Part shown: positions 28,276-38,149 of the stretch, piece by piece
Numbering within the stretch: position 1 is the first letter of the stretch
Layout: every line of letters begins with the position of its first letter
From: Jiella pelagia
Lineage (GTDB): Bacteria > Pseudomonadota > Alphaproteobacteria > Rhizobiales > Rhizobiaceae
DNA: 64,000 bases
NCBI RefSeq assembly: GCF_026898155.1
Contig: NZ_CP114029.1
Coordinates: 1,805,501 to 1,869,500 of the forward strand
Direction: 5' to 3'
Program-made: the position numbers and the translations under genes
Notes under the pieces: generated by a model
The model's input: the letters and a program-made list of their open reading frames with translations, nothing else
Databases searched by the model: none
What the model was told of the DNA's origin: nothing

Positions 28276-28656
28276 TCAGGCCCCCACATTCTCCGCCTTG
28301 CCGGTCGACCCGTTTTCCCGCAGCACCCGGCCCATCGTATCGGAGGCGATGTCGGTGCCGTTCCTGAGGAGCGTTCCGAACTCGCTGGAATAATCCGAGA
28401 AGGCCGTGCGGTAGAACGCCTGAACGACCTCGATCGCTTCCGGCACGTCCCGGCAGGCCGCAAGCTTCCTCGACATCTCCATGTCGCGCTCCAGCCGGCG
28501 GCGCGTGAAGTCCACCCACTCCGTGCCGCAGCGGGCGGCCGCCTCGATCAGGCTGGCGTTCATGTGGATCAGGCCAGCAATCCGGTGCTGTCCCTCTGCC
28601 GAGACGGTTCCGAGGCCGCCTTGGTCGGTAGAGGGCATGTTTGTCCGTTCAGACAT
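28276..28656 (-). CDS. Phasin-family protein
   Basis: 126 residues from ATG 28656 (MSERTNMPSTDQGGLGTVSA). Predicted to be all-helical: MNASLIEAAARCGTEWVDFT, RRLERDMEMSRKLAACRDVP, EAIEVVQAFYRTAFSDYSSE. This is the phasin_2 pattern (helical bundle that coats polyhydroxyalkanoate granules or acts as a chaperone-like protein). It is 292 bp upstream of phosphoketolase, which supplies two-carbon units; a metabolic link is inferred. Confidence 0.8.
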   Translation of the reverse strand: MSERTNMPSTDQGGLGTVSAEGQHRIAGLIHMNASLIEAAARCGTEWVDFTRRRLERDMEMSRKLAACRDVPEAIEVVQAFYRTAFSDYSSEFGTLLRNGTDIASDTMGRVLRENGSTGKAENVGA

Positions 28657-28859
28657 CGCCTTTGTCTCCGTCGAATGAGATGAGCCCGCGGCGAGCGTCT
28701 GCCTGCCGCATGGATGCGTTCGATCGACATTGCCGCCGCAAGATGGAGGCCGGAGCCCGCTGCGTCCTTGATGGAGATCAATCGGCGCGTAGACCCTGAG
28801 CTTTGTCACGACGCTTCGGCGAGAGATGGCGCCAGCGCGATCAATCTCCGGCGACCTGA

Positions 28860-31668
28860 TCACCCTGCCCGAGGAACGCTCGATCGCCTCCCCCACGACC
28901 GCAGCAGCTTGTCCCCTTCCATTACCAGGAGGACCGAAAGGGCCAGCGGAACGAGCAGCAACCACTCCGACAGCGGCAGCGGCTCCAGCCCCAGAAGGTC
29001 ACTGAAGCCGGGCGTGAACGCCGCACCGATGTGGAGCGCCTGCGCGCCGACAACCGCCACGATCAGCGCCCAATTGGCCGACAGCGGAATCCGGAAGGCG
29101 GACCGGCTCTCCGAGCGACAGTTGAAGACGTGGACGTTTTCGAAGGCTACCATCAGGAAGAGCAGCGTGTTGCGCGCGTCGAACTCGCTCCAGCCATGGG
29201 CGATCATCCAGGCGAAGGCCGCCGTCGAGACGAGGCCGATGACCGCGCCCGATAGCAGCGTCTGGCGGATCATGATGGCGTCGAACAGCGGCTCCTGGGG
29301 AGAGCGGGGCGGGCGATCGAGGAGCCCTTTCTCGGAGCCCTCGGCCGCCAGCGCGACGTGCTGGCCGCCATTCGTCACCAGGTTGAGCCAAAGGAGCTGG
29401 ATCGCCGTCAAGGGCAGCGGCAGGCCCATGGCGAGGGCGAGAAGGAACATCACCGCCTCGGCCGCCCCGGTCGAGATCGCCAGATAGATCACCTTGCGGA
29501 TATTGGCATAGGCGGCACGGCCTTCCTCGATACCGACGACGACCGAAGCGAAATTGTCGTCGGCGAGCACCAGATCGGCAGCATCCCGCGCCGCGTCGGT
29601 GCCGTCACGCCCCATGGCGACGCCGAGATCGGCGCGGTGAAGAGCCGGTGCATCGTTGACCCCATCGCCGGTCATGGCGACGAAATGGCCGGCACGTTGC
29701 AACGCCTGGACGATCTCGACCTTGTGGGCGGGCTCGACCCGCGCGAAGACGCGCGCAGAGGCGATCCGTTCGACGAGATCGGCACCGCCAGCAGCGATCT
29801 CCCGTCCGGTGACGACCTCATCGGGCCGCTCGGCGATGCCGAGGTCCCGGGCGATGGCGAGAGCCGTCGCGGCGTGATCGCCGGTGATCATCCGCACATC
29901 CACCCCGGCGCGGTGACAGTCGGCCACCGCTTGTCTCGCCTCAGGCCGCAGCGGATCGATGAATCCGGCAAGCCCCAAGAGCGTCATGCCGCAGATCTCC
30001 CGGTCGAGCGTCTCGGGTGCCGACGCCCCCGTGCGATCCTCGACCCGCTTCGCCGCAACCGCCAGGACCCGGTAACCGCGGCTCGCCATCTCGTCGGCAA
30101 GGTCGAGGACGCGGTCAGGATCGGCGAGATCGCAGAGCGGAACGACGATCTCGGCTGCGCCCTTCACGTGGATCAGCCGGCCGTCGGCGTGCTGGTGCAG
30201 GCTGGCGGCGTATTTGCGCTCGGCCGAGAACGGCCTTTCGGCGAGCCGATGCGCCGTCTTTCGCAGCGTTCCGGCATCGAGCCCTGCCTTCCACGCCAGG
30301 ACCAGGAATGCGAGATCCACCGTGTCGCCGCTGTACCCGTCGGCGCCGCCTTGCGGATCGAAGTCGGCATCGTTGCAGAGCGCGGCCGAGTGGGCGAGCG
30401 AACGCACGGCGTCATGGGTCGCATCACTCAGCTTTTCGCCGCTGCGATGCAGCGGCCCGTCGATCTCCAAGCCGCTGCCCTCCACCTCGACGAAGCCGTG
30501 ATCGGGCAGCCACAGGCGCTTCACCGTCAGCTGGTTCATCGTCAGCGTGCCGGTCTTGTCCGTCGCCACCACCGTGCAGGCGCCGAGGCCTTCGACTGCC
30601 GGCAGATGCCGGACAATCACGTTGCGCCTCGCCATGCGACGGGTGGCGATGGACAGCGCCACGGTGACGGCGACCGGCAGGCCCTCGGGGATGACGGACA
30701 CGGCGAGCGCGATCGCGACGAAGAAGGTTTCGCGGAGCGACGTGCCCATGCCGACTTGCAGGGCGATCACGGCGCCGACGAGCCCCAGCGAAACGATGCC
30801 GAGGAGACGGGTGAACCGCTCCAGGCGCCGGGTCAGCGGCGGCTGCGCCGCCGGGGCGTCCAGCGCGCCGGCGATCGCTCCGAGCCTCCGTCCGGCTGCC
30901 GGTGGCGACCACCACGGCCTTGGCCCTGCCGTGCTGCAGGGTCGAGCCTGCGAACAGCATGGTCAGGCGTTCGGCGAGCGGGGTGTCCACCGCCAGCCCC
31001 TCCCCGGCCATCTTGTCGACGGTGAGCGATTCCCCCGTCAGCGACGATTCGTCGGCCTGCGCCTCGGCGGCGTCGAGGATACGCAGGTCGGCCGGAACGC
31101 GGTCGCCGCCTTCCAGAAGCACCACGTCGCCGGGAACGAGCATCCGGGCATCGATCCGCCTCACGGCGCCGTTCCTCAGCACCCTTGCGAAGGTCGCGAT
31201 CGCCGAGCGCAACGCCGCGGTATTCGTCTCGGCGCGCCATTCCTGCAGCGCCCCGACCGCGGCATTGATGACGAGAACCAGAAAGATGAAGCCGGCCTCG
31301 TCATATTCGGCAAGGACGAGCGATACCACGGCCGCGGCGAGCAGCAGGTAGATCAGCGGACTTCTGAACTGGGCGAGGATAATGGCGGCGAGCGAACGGC
31401 CAGGGGCCTGCGGCAGCGCGTTCGGCCCGTATGTCACTTGCCGCTGTTCGGCTTCGGCTTGGGACAGCCCGTCTTCGGACGTCTTCAGCCACGCCATGAG
31501 CGTTTCGTGCGAGGCGGCATGCCAGCCACCCCCGCACGACGGATCACGGACCGCCAGGCTGGACCGAGCGTCGAGCGGCCTTCGGTTCTCGCCGGACGGG
31601 TCAGCCGCAGGAGCGCCGGAAGGCTCCCCGTCAGAGCGCAGATCAGGTCCGCCAGCAGCCCCGCTCAT
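28860..31668 (-). CDS. P2-type cation-translocating ATPase, apparent frameshift
   Basis: The corrected protein has 935 residues. In order: N-terminal cation ATPase domain (YGPNALPQAP), actuator SSLTGESLTVDK, M4 IPEGLPVAVTVALS, phosphorylation site VATDKTGTLTMNQ, nucleotide domain, TGDGVNDAPALHRADLGVAM, and a C-terminal membrane domain of several helices. The PEGLP motif and C-terminal domain fit Ca2+/monovalent P2A-like pumps. The break is at 30882-30888 (gene strand GAGGCTC); GAGCTC restores TGSRTELGAIAGALD. The ATG overlaps the stop of a possible 51-residue upstream ORF. Confidence 0.92.
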
Positions 31669-31820
31669 GTGGCCACCACGGCTGCAGGGCGTCGTCCGAC
31701 CGTCCGGATCGACCGCCGGTCGCCCGCCTTCGCCCGCTTACGAATGACGAGCGCCCTCGCCGTCGCCAGGCAGACATCGGCGAGCACGCCGCGGTCGTTG
31801 AAGAGGATGAAGCAGGACAT
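31665..31820 (-). CDS. Possible 51-residue leader ORF coupled to the P-type ATPase
   Basis: ATG at 31820-31818 gives MSCFILFNDRGVLADVCLAT followed by a basic tail and TGA at 31667-31665, which overlaps the ATPase ATG (ATGA). AAGGTGG lies about 10 bp upstream of the ATG. The overlap and ribosome site are the only support; no family is recognised. It could instead be chance. Confidence 0.3.
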   Translation of the reverse strand: MSCFILFNDRGVLADVCLATARALVIRKRAKAGDRRSIRTVGRRPAAVVAT

Positions 31821-32540
31821 GGGCGCCACCTTGGCCGGAACGCGAAATCACGCCGCCAATGTGCAGGCCGTCTTCTCCCCCGCCTTGATCCAGCGCAAGG
31901 ATCTCTTTCCGGCAACCGGAACGCCGGCACTCTGTTGGTATCCACGCCGTCGCGCAACGCGCTTGGCACCGCGCACCGACAGATCTACCAACAAGTTGAA
32001 CGGACAACGCGCCCCAGCCCAGCCACCGCCGAACGGACTCGTTAACATTTGGGGGGTTTGGCTGCTATCCGGACTGTCTCAGACCGTCTCGGATAGGGAA
32101 ATGGTGCCCAGGAAAGGATTGCAGAGGCAGGACGCGAGAAGCCCGACGTTCCAGTGCTTGCAGAGTTTCTTAGCCCCTAATTGTAGCACAGTCTTGTGCG
32201 CCATGGCAGACGAAAATTCGGTCGCTCGATTATTCGTTCGCCAAAGGTTCAAAAGATGCCGCAGTTGGCTTGACGGACCTGCGCTTGAGAGCCTGCGATG
32301 AGCCTGTTCGGCCTGATTGTCCTCTCTGCTTGTCCAGTATCCATGAGCTTGCGGGGCCGGCCCAACCTGGAAGACAGCGTGTCTCCGGTGTGCCCCGCAC
32401 GAAATCCAGTTCCAAACTGAGATGCGAGAACGCAGACGATCTTGCGCCTTGTTCCCCCAAGGGGCAGCCGGGCCCATTGATGGGCTAAGGCGGCCTGTGA
32501 TTCGTGGCTTCGAGCAAATGCATCGGAAGGACAGCCGGTA
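31821..32540. other. Gene-poor junction before the accessory region
   Basis: About 720 bp with no supported gene. The open frames have no recognisable protein. Composition becomes less GC-rich towards 32.3 kb. It probably marks the left boundary of the accessory region. Confidence 0.5.
32529..32539 (+). repeat. 11-bp direct repeat flanking IS256 element (left)
   Basis: GGACAGCCGGT occurs here and again at 33914-33924, just outside the two ends of the IS256-family element. It is longer than the usual 8-9 bp target duplication and offset by 1-4 bases from my terminal-repeat calls, so element ends or duplication length need adjustment. Confidence 0.5.
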
Positions 32541-33909
32541 GTGTCCGCGCTGGTGGTGGAAAATCGGACGTCAGAAGGTGTGACGGAGGTGGCCACCGGA
32601 TTGGCCGGCTAAGGTGGAGTTGCGAGACTTCAACCTGACCGGAGCACCCGATGACCGAGGACAGACTACCGCTTGCCGAGCTTCTGGCGAAAGCAGGAGA
32701 CGGCGATTTCCTGAGGACGATTGCCGAGAGTGTTATGCAGCTTCTGATGGAGGCCGACGTGGAGGGCATGATCGGCGCCGGGCGTCATGAACGCACCCTG
32801 GAGCGGGCGACCTATCGCAACGGCTACCGGGACCGTTCGCTCGACACGCGGCTCGGCTCCTTACAGCTTCGTATCCCCAAGCTTCGGCAGGGCAGCTACT
32901 TCCCGCCGTTTCTGGAACCGAGGAAGCTCTCGGAGAAGGCCTTGGTCGCAGTCATCCAGGAGGCCTGGATCAGCGGCGTCTCGACTCGCAGGGTCGACGA
33001 TCTGGTGCAGGCCATGGGGCTGTCGGGGATCGGCAAGAGCACGGTATCGAAGCTGTGCAAGGACATCGACGAGCGCGTCGGCGGCTTCCTCGATCGCCCG
33101 CTTGCCGGCGACTGGCCCTATCTCTGGCTGGACGCGACCTATTTGAAGCAGCGCGAAGGCGGAAGGATCATCTCGGTCGCGGCGATAATCGCCGTGGCGG
33201 TGAACACGGACGGCAAGCGCGAGATCGTGGGCCTCCACATCGGCCCGTCGGAAGCGGAGACCTTCTGGTCGACCTTCCTCAAGAGCCTGGTGCGCCGCGG
33301 CCTGTCCGGCGTGAAGCTGGTGATCTCGGATGCCCACGAAGGGCTGAAGGCGGCCATCCGCCGGGTGTTCAGCGCCTCCTGGCAGCGCTGCCGCGTCCAC
33401 TGGATGCGCAACGCCTTGTCTTATGTCCCGAAGACGCAGCAGAGCATGGCGGCGGCTGCCATGCGCCAAGCCTTCATCCAACCCGATCGCGCCGCTGCCA
33501 GTCAGGCGCTGCGCCATGTCGCCGATCAACTCCGAGACAAGTGCCCCAAGCTCGGCAGCTTCATCGACGACAGCGAGACCGACGTGCTGGCGCATCTGGA
33601 CTTCCCCAGCCAGCACCGGACCCGGATCCATTCGACCAATTCCCTGGAGCGCCTGAACAAGGAGGTGAAGCGGCGCGCCGATGTCGTCGGCATCTTCCCG
33701 AACGAGAGGCTCCATCATCCGCCTCATCGGCGCCGTCCTCCTCGAGGCCAACGACGAATGGCAGACGCAGAACCGCTACATGCAGACCGAACCGATGGCC
33801 GAACTCATGGCCGCCAGAACCAAACCCGAAACCGCACGTATTTCCACCGCAGCCGCCTGAAACGGAGCCGCTTCAGTCACACCCAAATTTCCACCACGTT
33901 GACGGACGC
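32541..33909 (+). mobile_element. IS256-family insertion sequence
   Basis: Terminal inverted repeats: left GTGTCCGCGCTGGTGGTGGA (from 32541) and the complement of the right end, GCGTCCGTCAACGTGGTGGA (ending about 33909). It encloses one transposase. Flanked by the 11-bp direct repeat GGACAGCCGGT. A second, 5'-only copy lies inverted at 45742-45942. Confidence 0.8.
32651..33860 (+). CDS. IS256-family (mutator type) transposase, apparent frameshift
   Basis: The corrected protein has 402 residues. Features: N-terminal GRHERTLERATYRNGYRDRS, YLWLDATYLKQREGGRI with the first catalytic Asp, LVISDAHEGLKAAIRRVF with the second Asp, WQRCRVHWMRNAL, and STNSLERLNKEVKRRADVVG with the Glu. The frame breaks at 33706-33712 (GAGGCTC). 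Restoring GAGCTC gives FPNESSIIRLIGAVLLE and a normal C-terminus. Here the site is read in a different codon phase from the core genes, so the defect is at DNA level. Confidence 0.9.
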
Positions 33910-33913
33910 GACC

Positions 33914-33924
33914 GGACAGCCGGT
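33914..33924 (+). repeat. 11-bp direct repeat flanking IS256 element (right)
   Basis: Second copy of GGACAGCCGGT, immediately right of the IS256-family element; see 32529-32539. Confidence 0.5.
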
Positions 33925-34103
33925 CGCCGATTGTGATGTTCGGCCATGGCCACGTCCTTTTGCCATCGGCGTGATTGCCATGCGGCAAAACCGCTTGTGC
34001 TGCATCCGAATGTTGATCCGCTAATTCCAGGAGCCTCCATGATTTGGGGGGTCGAAGCGCGGCCCGATAGAATTTTGTACCGACTATCTGAGAGGTCCTA
34101 TTC

Positions 34104-36785
34104 GTGACGGCCGAAGCGAACTTCCCCCCGTACCCCCTTCCGTCCCGCGCATCCGCGGGCCTTGCGCAGTCGCGACGTGACGTGACGTGGCCTTCGGAGG
34201 CAGACTTCGGCAGCTTGCGTGTTGCACAACCGTTGGAGGTCTTAGGAGATACCGCTACACTGGCACGGAATCACGTTGGGAGCAGCGCAGTGGCGATTAA
34301 ATATGGTAGTGGGGCGTCGGGCACGGTTGATACCGTAACGGACCCACAAAAGCTCTTTCAGGCATTGCCCTCAAAGGCGAAGCAGTACGCGTATTTGCGA
34401 GATGTTCAGGGCGACGTTCTATCGAAATGGTACGAAAAACACCGCGACAAACGCGATAGTGTTATCAAAATGAATACGGGCGGCGGAAAAACCACCGTAG
34501 GTCTGCTACTCCTGAAGTCCAGCATCAACGCTGGATACGGCCCCGCCGTATATGTTTGCCCAGATTACTATCTTTGCAGTCAGGTCGAAAAGGAAGCGAA
34601 GGCGCTCGGCCTCGCTTATACATCTGACCCTCGTTCTGCCGAGTTCCGGCAGTCAAAGTCCATTCTAATTATCCCTATATTTGTTCTTTGCAACGGCATG
34701 TCCAAGTTTGGAGTTGGTCGAGAAGTAAAGCTACCAATAGGCTCCATAGTGATCGATGACGCGCATGCATGCTTAGCAGACTGTGAAGAGAGATTTTCCA
34801 TCAAAGTGCCGCGGTCTGATGCGCTATATGAAGAGCTGATCAGTCTTTTTCAGGATGATCTGAAACCACAATCGCCCGCCACCTTCGAGGAGATCCGGCA
34901 GAACTCGCAAGGCGGCCTCATCCGGGTGCCATATTGGGCATGGAAGAATAAGATTGGAAATGTAACGAGACTTCTAGCTGCGGGGCTTGCAGAAGACCCG
35001 AAGAAATTCGCTTGGCCGCTTTTCAAGGATGACATTGCTCTTTGCACAGCTCACTTCTCAACAAAGTTTTTTGAGGTAACACCTCGATGCCTTCCGATAG
35101 AGAACATACCGAGCTTTGACGAGGCTAAGCGTCGCATCTATATGACGGCCACGCTAGCGGAAGACTCCATCCTGGTCACAGATTTCGGCGCGGACCCAGA
35201 GTCTGTTATAGATTCAATTGTGCCGAAGACTGCCTCTGACATTGGTGAGCGGATGATTCTAATCCCGCAATCGATCAACTATGAGATCACTGATGAGGCT
35301 ATCAAAAGGTTTATCGCGGAATACTCGAAGACTGAGAATGTTGTTATAATAGTCCCATCCACCAAAAGGGCTCTATTTTGGGCGGATATTGTCCCGCAAG
35401 ATCTTATTCTCAATGCAGATCGCATCGCGGGTGGTGTAGAGAAGCTCCGGAGCAAAAAAGGAAATATTGCTGTACTTTTGAACAAGTACGACGGAATCGA
35501 CTTGCCGGGAGATGCATGCAGATTGCTTGTAATAGATGGTCTTCCAGATACTAGACGGCTTTTCGATAAGTACGAAGAGGGAACCCTTCGGGAGACCGCT
35601 AGATTTCAGCTAAATCAAGTCCAAAAAATCGAACAAGGTATGGGTCGCGGTATTCGGTCTAACGAAGACTACTGCGCGGTCCTACTTATGGGCCCGCATT
35701 TGCTTGATGTTGTGTACGCCTCCGGCGCAAAGCGCTTCTTCTCACCCGCGACGCTTGCTCAAATGAGTCTATCGGATACCGTTGGAGAACAGCTGAAAGG
35801 AAATGACATCTCGGCTTTAAAGGAGCCAATCGATGACATGCTTAATCGGAATCCCAACTGGGTCTCTGCGGCAAAGAATTCACTTATAGAGGTCGCCTAC
35901 CCAGCGCAGGCAACCGTTGATGCGATCGCTATTGGCCAACGAAAGGCGTTCGTGTCCGCTCGAAAAGGAAATTTTGAAGCAGCCTATCAGGCACTTCAGG
36001 CTGTCGCGGACTCGGCTGATGATAAGGTTGTGCGCGGATGGGTCGTCGAACAGGCGGCAGAATTTCTCCATCATCTAGACCCGGAGCGGAGTCAAAAGAC
36101 GCTCTCTGCGGCAGTGGACCTCAATCCTCGCGTCACAAAACCCATTGTGGGCATCGCTTACAAGAGGCTTCAAACGCTGGGCCTTAATCAGGCACAAGTG
36201 GCGAGCCGGTACCTTTCGTCGCGCTATCCACAAGGCGGCAATGGGGTAGTTCTCGGGTTAGCGGGAATCCTCGATAGGCTCGTGTTCGAGGAAGACAGCT
36301 CGGAGGACTTTGAGCAAGCACTCATGGATTTAGGGCTACATCTCGGATTTAGATCGCAGCGGCCTGAGAAAGAAGGGAGCGCAAAGCTCGATGTTATGTG
36401 GGGTATCGGGTCGATGCAGTACCTTCTTTTGCCCTGCAAAAACGAGGCAAGCACTGAAGCGATCTCGAAACAATATGCTGATGAAGTTAGCGGGAACGTA
36501 AATTGGTTCGATGCCAATTACGATGTCAGCGCGAAGGCCGTTCCTGTCATCGTTCATCCATCATTCAAGGTAAATTCAGATGCGGCACCGCCGGCAAACA
36601 TGAGAGTACTCGCGAAAGCGAACCTTGGCGAACTAAGAGAGGCCGCGAGAAAATTCGGTCGGGCCGTGAAGGACAACCTCGGCGACGCCGACCACATCAA
36701 GTCGGTCTTGCAGACCCTCAATCTTACTGGAGAAAAGATCGTCGCTGCGTATACATCCGAATTCCGGAAGAAGCCGCCAAAATGA
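34104..36785 (+). CDS. Large DinG/XPD-like superfamily 2 helicase, possible defence protein
   Basis: 893 residues from GTG 34104 with AGAGG eight bases upstream; later ATGs are possible. The Walker A-like motif is IKMNTGGGKTTVGLLLLKS, motif II is IVIDDAHACLAD (DDAH box), motif III-like RRIYMTATLAED, and motif VI QVQKIEQGMGRGIRSNEDYC, closest to the DinG/XPD style QGxGRxIRS. No 4Fe-4S Cys cluster is evident. The C-terminal 300 residues are helical, with a repeat-like stretch (AFVSARKGNFEAAYQALQAV), and match nothing I know. It is AT-richer than the core, flanked by IS256 and a resolvase gene. An anti-phage or mobile-element role is inference. Confidence 0.75.
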   Translation: MTAEANFPPYPLPSRASAGLAQSRRDVTWPSEADFGSLRVAQPLEVLGDTATLARNHVGSSAVAIKYGSGASGTVDTVTDPQKLFQALPSKAKQYAYLRDVQGDVLSKWYEKHRDKRDSVIKMNTGGGKTTVGLLLLKSSINAGYGPAVYVCPDYYLCSQVEKEAKALGLAYTSDPRSAEFRQSKSILIIPIFVLCNGMSKFGVGREVKLPIGSIVIDDAHACLADCEERFSIKVPRSDALYEELISLFQDDLKPQSPATFEEIRQNSQGGLIRVPYWAWKNKIGNVTRLLAAGLAEDPKKFAWPLFKDDIALCTAHFSTKFFEVTPRCLPIENIPSFDEAKRRIYMTATLAEDSILVTDFGADPESVIDSIVPKTASDIGERMILIPQSINYEITDEAIKRFIAEYSKTENVVIIVPSTKRALFWADIVPQDLILNADRIAGGVEKLRSKKGNIAVLLNKYDGIDLPGDACRLLVIDGLPDTRRLFDKYEEGTLRETARFQLNQVQKIEQGMGRGIRSNEDYCAVLLMGPHLLDVVYASGAKRFFSPATLAQMSLSDTVGEQLKGNDISALKEPIDDMLNRNPNWVSAAKNSLIEVAYPAQATVDAIAIGQRKAFVSARKGNFEAAYQALQAVADSADDKVVRGWVVEQAAEFLHHLDPERSQKTLSAAVDLNPRVTKPIVGIAYKRLQTLGLNQAQVASRYLSSRYPQGGNGVVLGLAGILDRLVFEEDSSEDFEQALMDLGLHLGFRSQRPEKEGSAKLDVMWGIGSMQYLLLPCKNEASTEAISKQYADEVSGNVNWFDANYDVSAKAVPVIVHPSFKVNSDAAPPANMRVLAKANLGELREAARKFGRAVKDNLGDADHIKSVLQTLNLTGEKIVAAYTSEFRKKPPK

Positions 36786-36852
36786 CGCATCCGCACTCCA
36801 GAAGACCGCTGCTGATCTTTTTTTAGAGCAAGCGCGGGCGGCACAAACTGAG

Positions 36853-37013
36853 GAAGAGACGTCGCCTAACGGTATCCGATGCTACCGTACCATTTGGCTA
36901 TACCCTGGCGAGACGAGACGGCGAGACAGCTTTTGTGTCTCGTATGGGTTGACCGGAGACTTTCGAGACGGCACCTATTGAGGCTCCAGACCCAAACGAG
37001 ACATTGGAGACGA
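36853..37013 (+). repeat. Cluster of GAGAC repeats before resolvase gene (candidate res site)
   Basis: The pentamer GAGAC occurs eight times direct and once inverted (TGTCTC) within about 160 bp upstream of the resolvase GTG, including the arms GAGACA...TGTCTC spaced by seven bases. Serine resolvases bind clustered short sites next to their own gene, so this is a reasonable res/autoregulatory candidate. Confidence 0.45.
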
Positions 37014-37016
37014 GCC

Positions 37017-37559
37017 GTGACCAAGATTGGTTATGCTCGGGTGAGCACGACAGACCAGGATTGCAGCCTGCAAGAGGCGGCGCTGCTGAAGGCGGGATGC
37101 GAGGTCATCCGCAGCGAGAAGCGGAGCGGGATTAGCACTAAGGGGCGGGACGAGTTGGAGACGGTCCTTTCGTTCCTTCGTCCCGGCGACACCCTCGTGG
37201 TGACGAAGATAGATCGCCTTGCGCGGTCCCTTGGCGACCTCATGGGGATCGTTGAAAGGCTGCAGGCGAAGGGCGTTGCGCTCCAGGCGACTGACCAAAA
37301 CGTGGACACCTCCAACGCGGCGGGCAAGGCGTTCCTCCAGATGCTCGGGGTGTTCGCCGAGTTCGAGACCAATCTCCGTAAGGAACGCCAGCTTGAGGGT
37401 ATTGCGAAGGCGAAGGTGGCGGGAATTTACAAAGGCAGGAAGCCATCCATTGATGCCGCAAAGGTCCGCGAGATGCAGGCGGAAGGGATTGGCGCGACGG
37501 CGATTGCCAAAGCTCTGGGCATCGGTCGAGCGAGCGTTTATCGGATGATAAGCGGCTAA
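37017..37559 (+). CDS. Serine recombinase (Tn3-type resolvase/invertase)
   Basis: 180 residues from GTG 37017 (MTKIGYARVSTTDQDCSLQE). The catalytic Ser is in YARVST. Family motifs are VVTKIDRLARSLGDL, AFLQMLGVFAEFETNLRKER and GRKPSIDAAKVREM, then a C-terminal HTH (GATAIAKALGIGRASVYRMI). It resolves cointegrates or inverts DNA at a res-like site. It follows the helicase gene by 231 bp and may be part of the same mobile unit. Confidence 0.93.
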   Translation: MTKIGYARVSTTDQDCSLQEAALLKAGCEVIRSEKRSGISTKGRDELETVLSFLRPGDTLVVTKIDRLARSLGDLMGIVERLQAKGVALQATDQNVDTSNAAGKAFLQMLGVFAEFETNLRKERQLEGIAKAKVAGIYKGRKPSIDAAKVREMQAEGIGATAIAKALGIGRASVYRMISG

Positions 37560-37587
37560 CTGGCGGCGGGTCAAAAACTGAAGACGG

Positions 37588-37800
37588 CTATTTGCCGGGG
37601 ATATACGACGAGACGTCGTTGCCCCAGTTAATTCGCTGAGCTAGCGCCACACACACTCGCAACTGCGAACACGCGGTCATAACAGCCTGCCGCGCCTTTC
37701 CAGCATCAGAATGCTCGTCCAGATAAGCTCGATAGGTCATTCCGCTGTAGAGCCCTAACACTAGAACCCCAGGATAGCCGTAGGTTCGGACGTGACACAT
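37588..37800 (-). CDS. Hypothetical protein, weak
   Basis: A 70-residue minus-strand ORF from ATG 37800 (MCHVRTYGYPGVLVLGLYSG) with a mildly hydrophobic start and two Cys in MTACSQLRVCVAL. No family recognised and no clear ribosome site. Kept because no other gene covers the region. Confidence 0.25.
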   Translation of the reverse strand: MCHVRTYGYPGVLVLGLYSGMTYRAYLDEHSDAGKARQAVMTACSQLRVCVALAQRINWGNDVSSYIPGK

Positions 37801-37866
37801 CACCCACCTTCGACGCTTCTCACCTGCGGCGCCATCGAAGCTTACGCTAGAGCGGGATGAGTTTAG

Positions 37867-38082
37867 GTTCGTCCATAGCCTGAATTGACGAGATAGTTGC
37901 GGCATTCGTCGCAGGTCACGTCCCGCAGGATCTCGCCGACGGCGTCGCAGAGGTCCTCGCGGTTTCGCTTTGCGGCGTTTCGCAGGAAGTGTTTGAGCTT
38001 GGCGAAGAGCTGCTCGATTGGATTGAAGTCGGGGGTGTGTAGGGCGGTGAGAAAGTAGGCCACGAAGCGGCGCTGATCGGGG
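37867..38082 (-). pseudogene. IS630-family transposase C-terminal remnant
   Basis: The minus strand reads TPDFNPIEQLFAKLKHFLRN, then REDLCDAVGEILRDVTCDEC and RNYLVNSGYGRT, the C-terminal DDE region of IS630-type transposases (PDxNPIE with catalytic Glu). The upstream part is missing because the IS21-family element begins at about 38083. Confidence 0.75.
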
Positions 38083-38149
38083 CTGCCGCGCCGGAGTAAA
38101 ATCCGGCCAGTGGTTAGGCTGTTTTCCTTTGTCGGGAGAGCGGCCGGGA

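Noticed and set aside
32079..32477. 132-residue minus-strand ORF left of the IS256 element
   Set aside because: Cys/Trp/His-rich composition, no ribosome site and no recognisable domain. Treated as noncoding.
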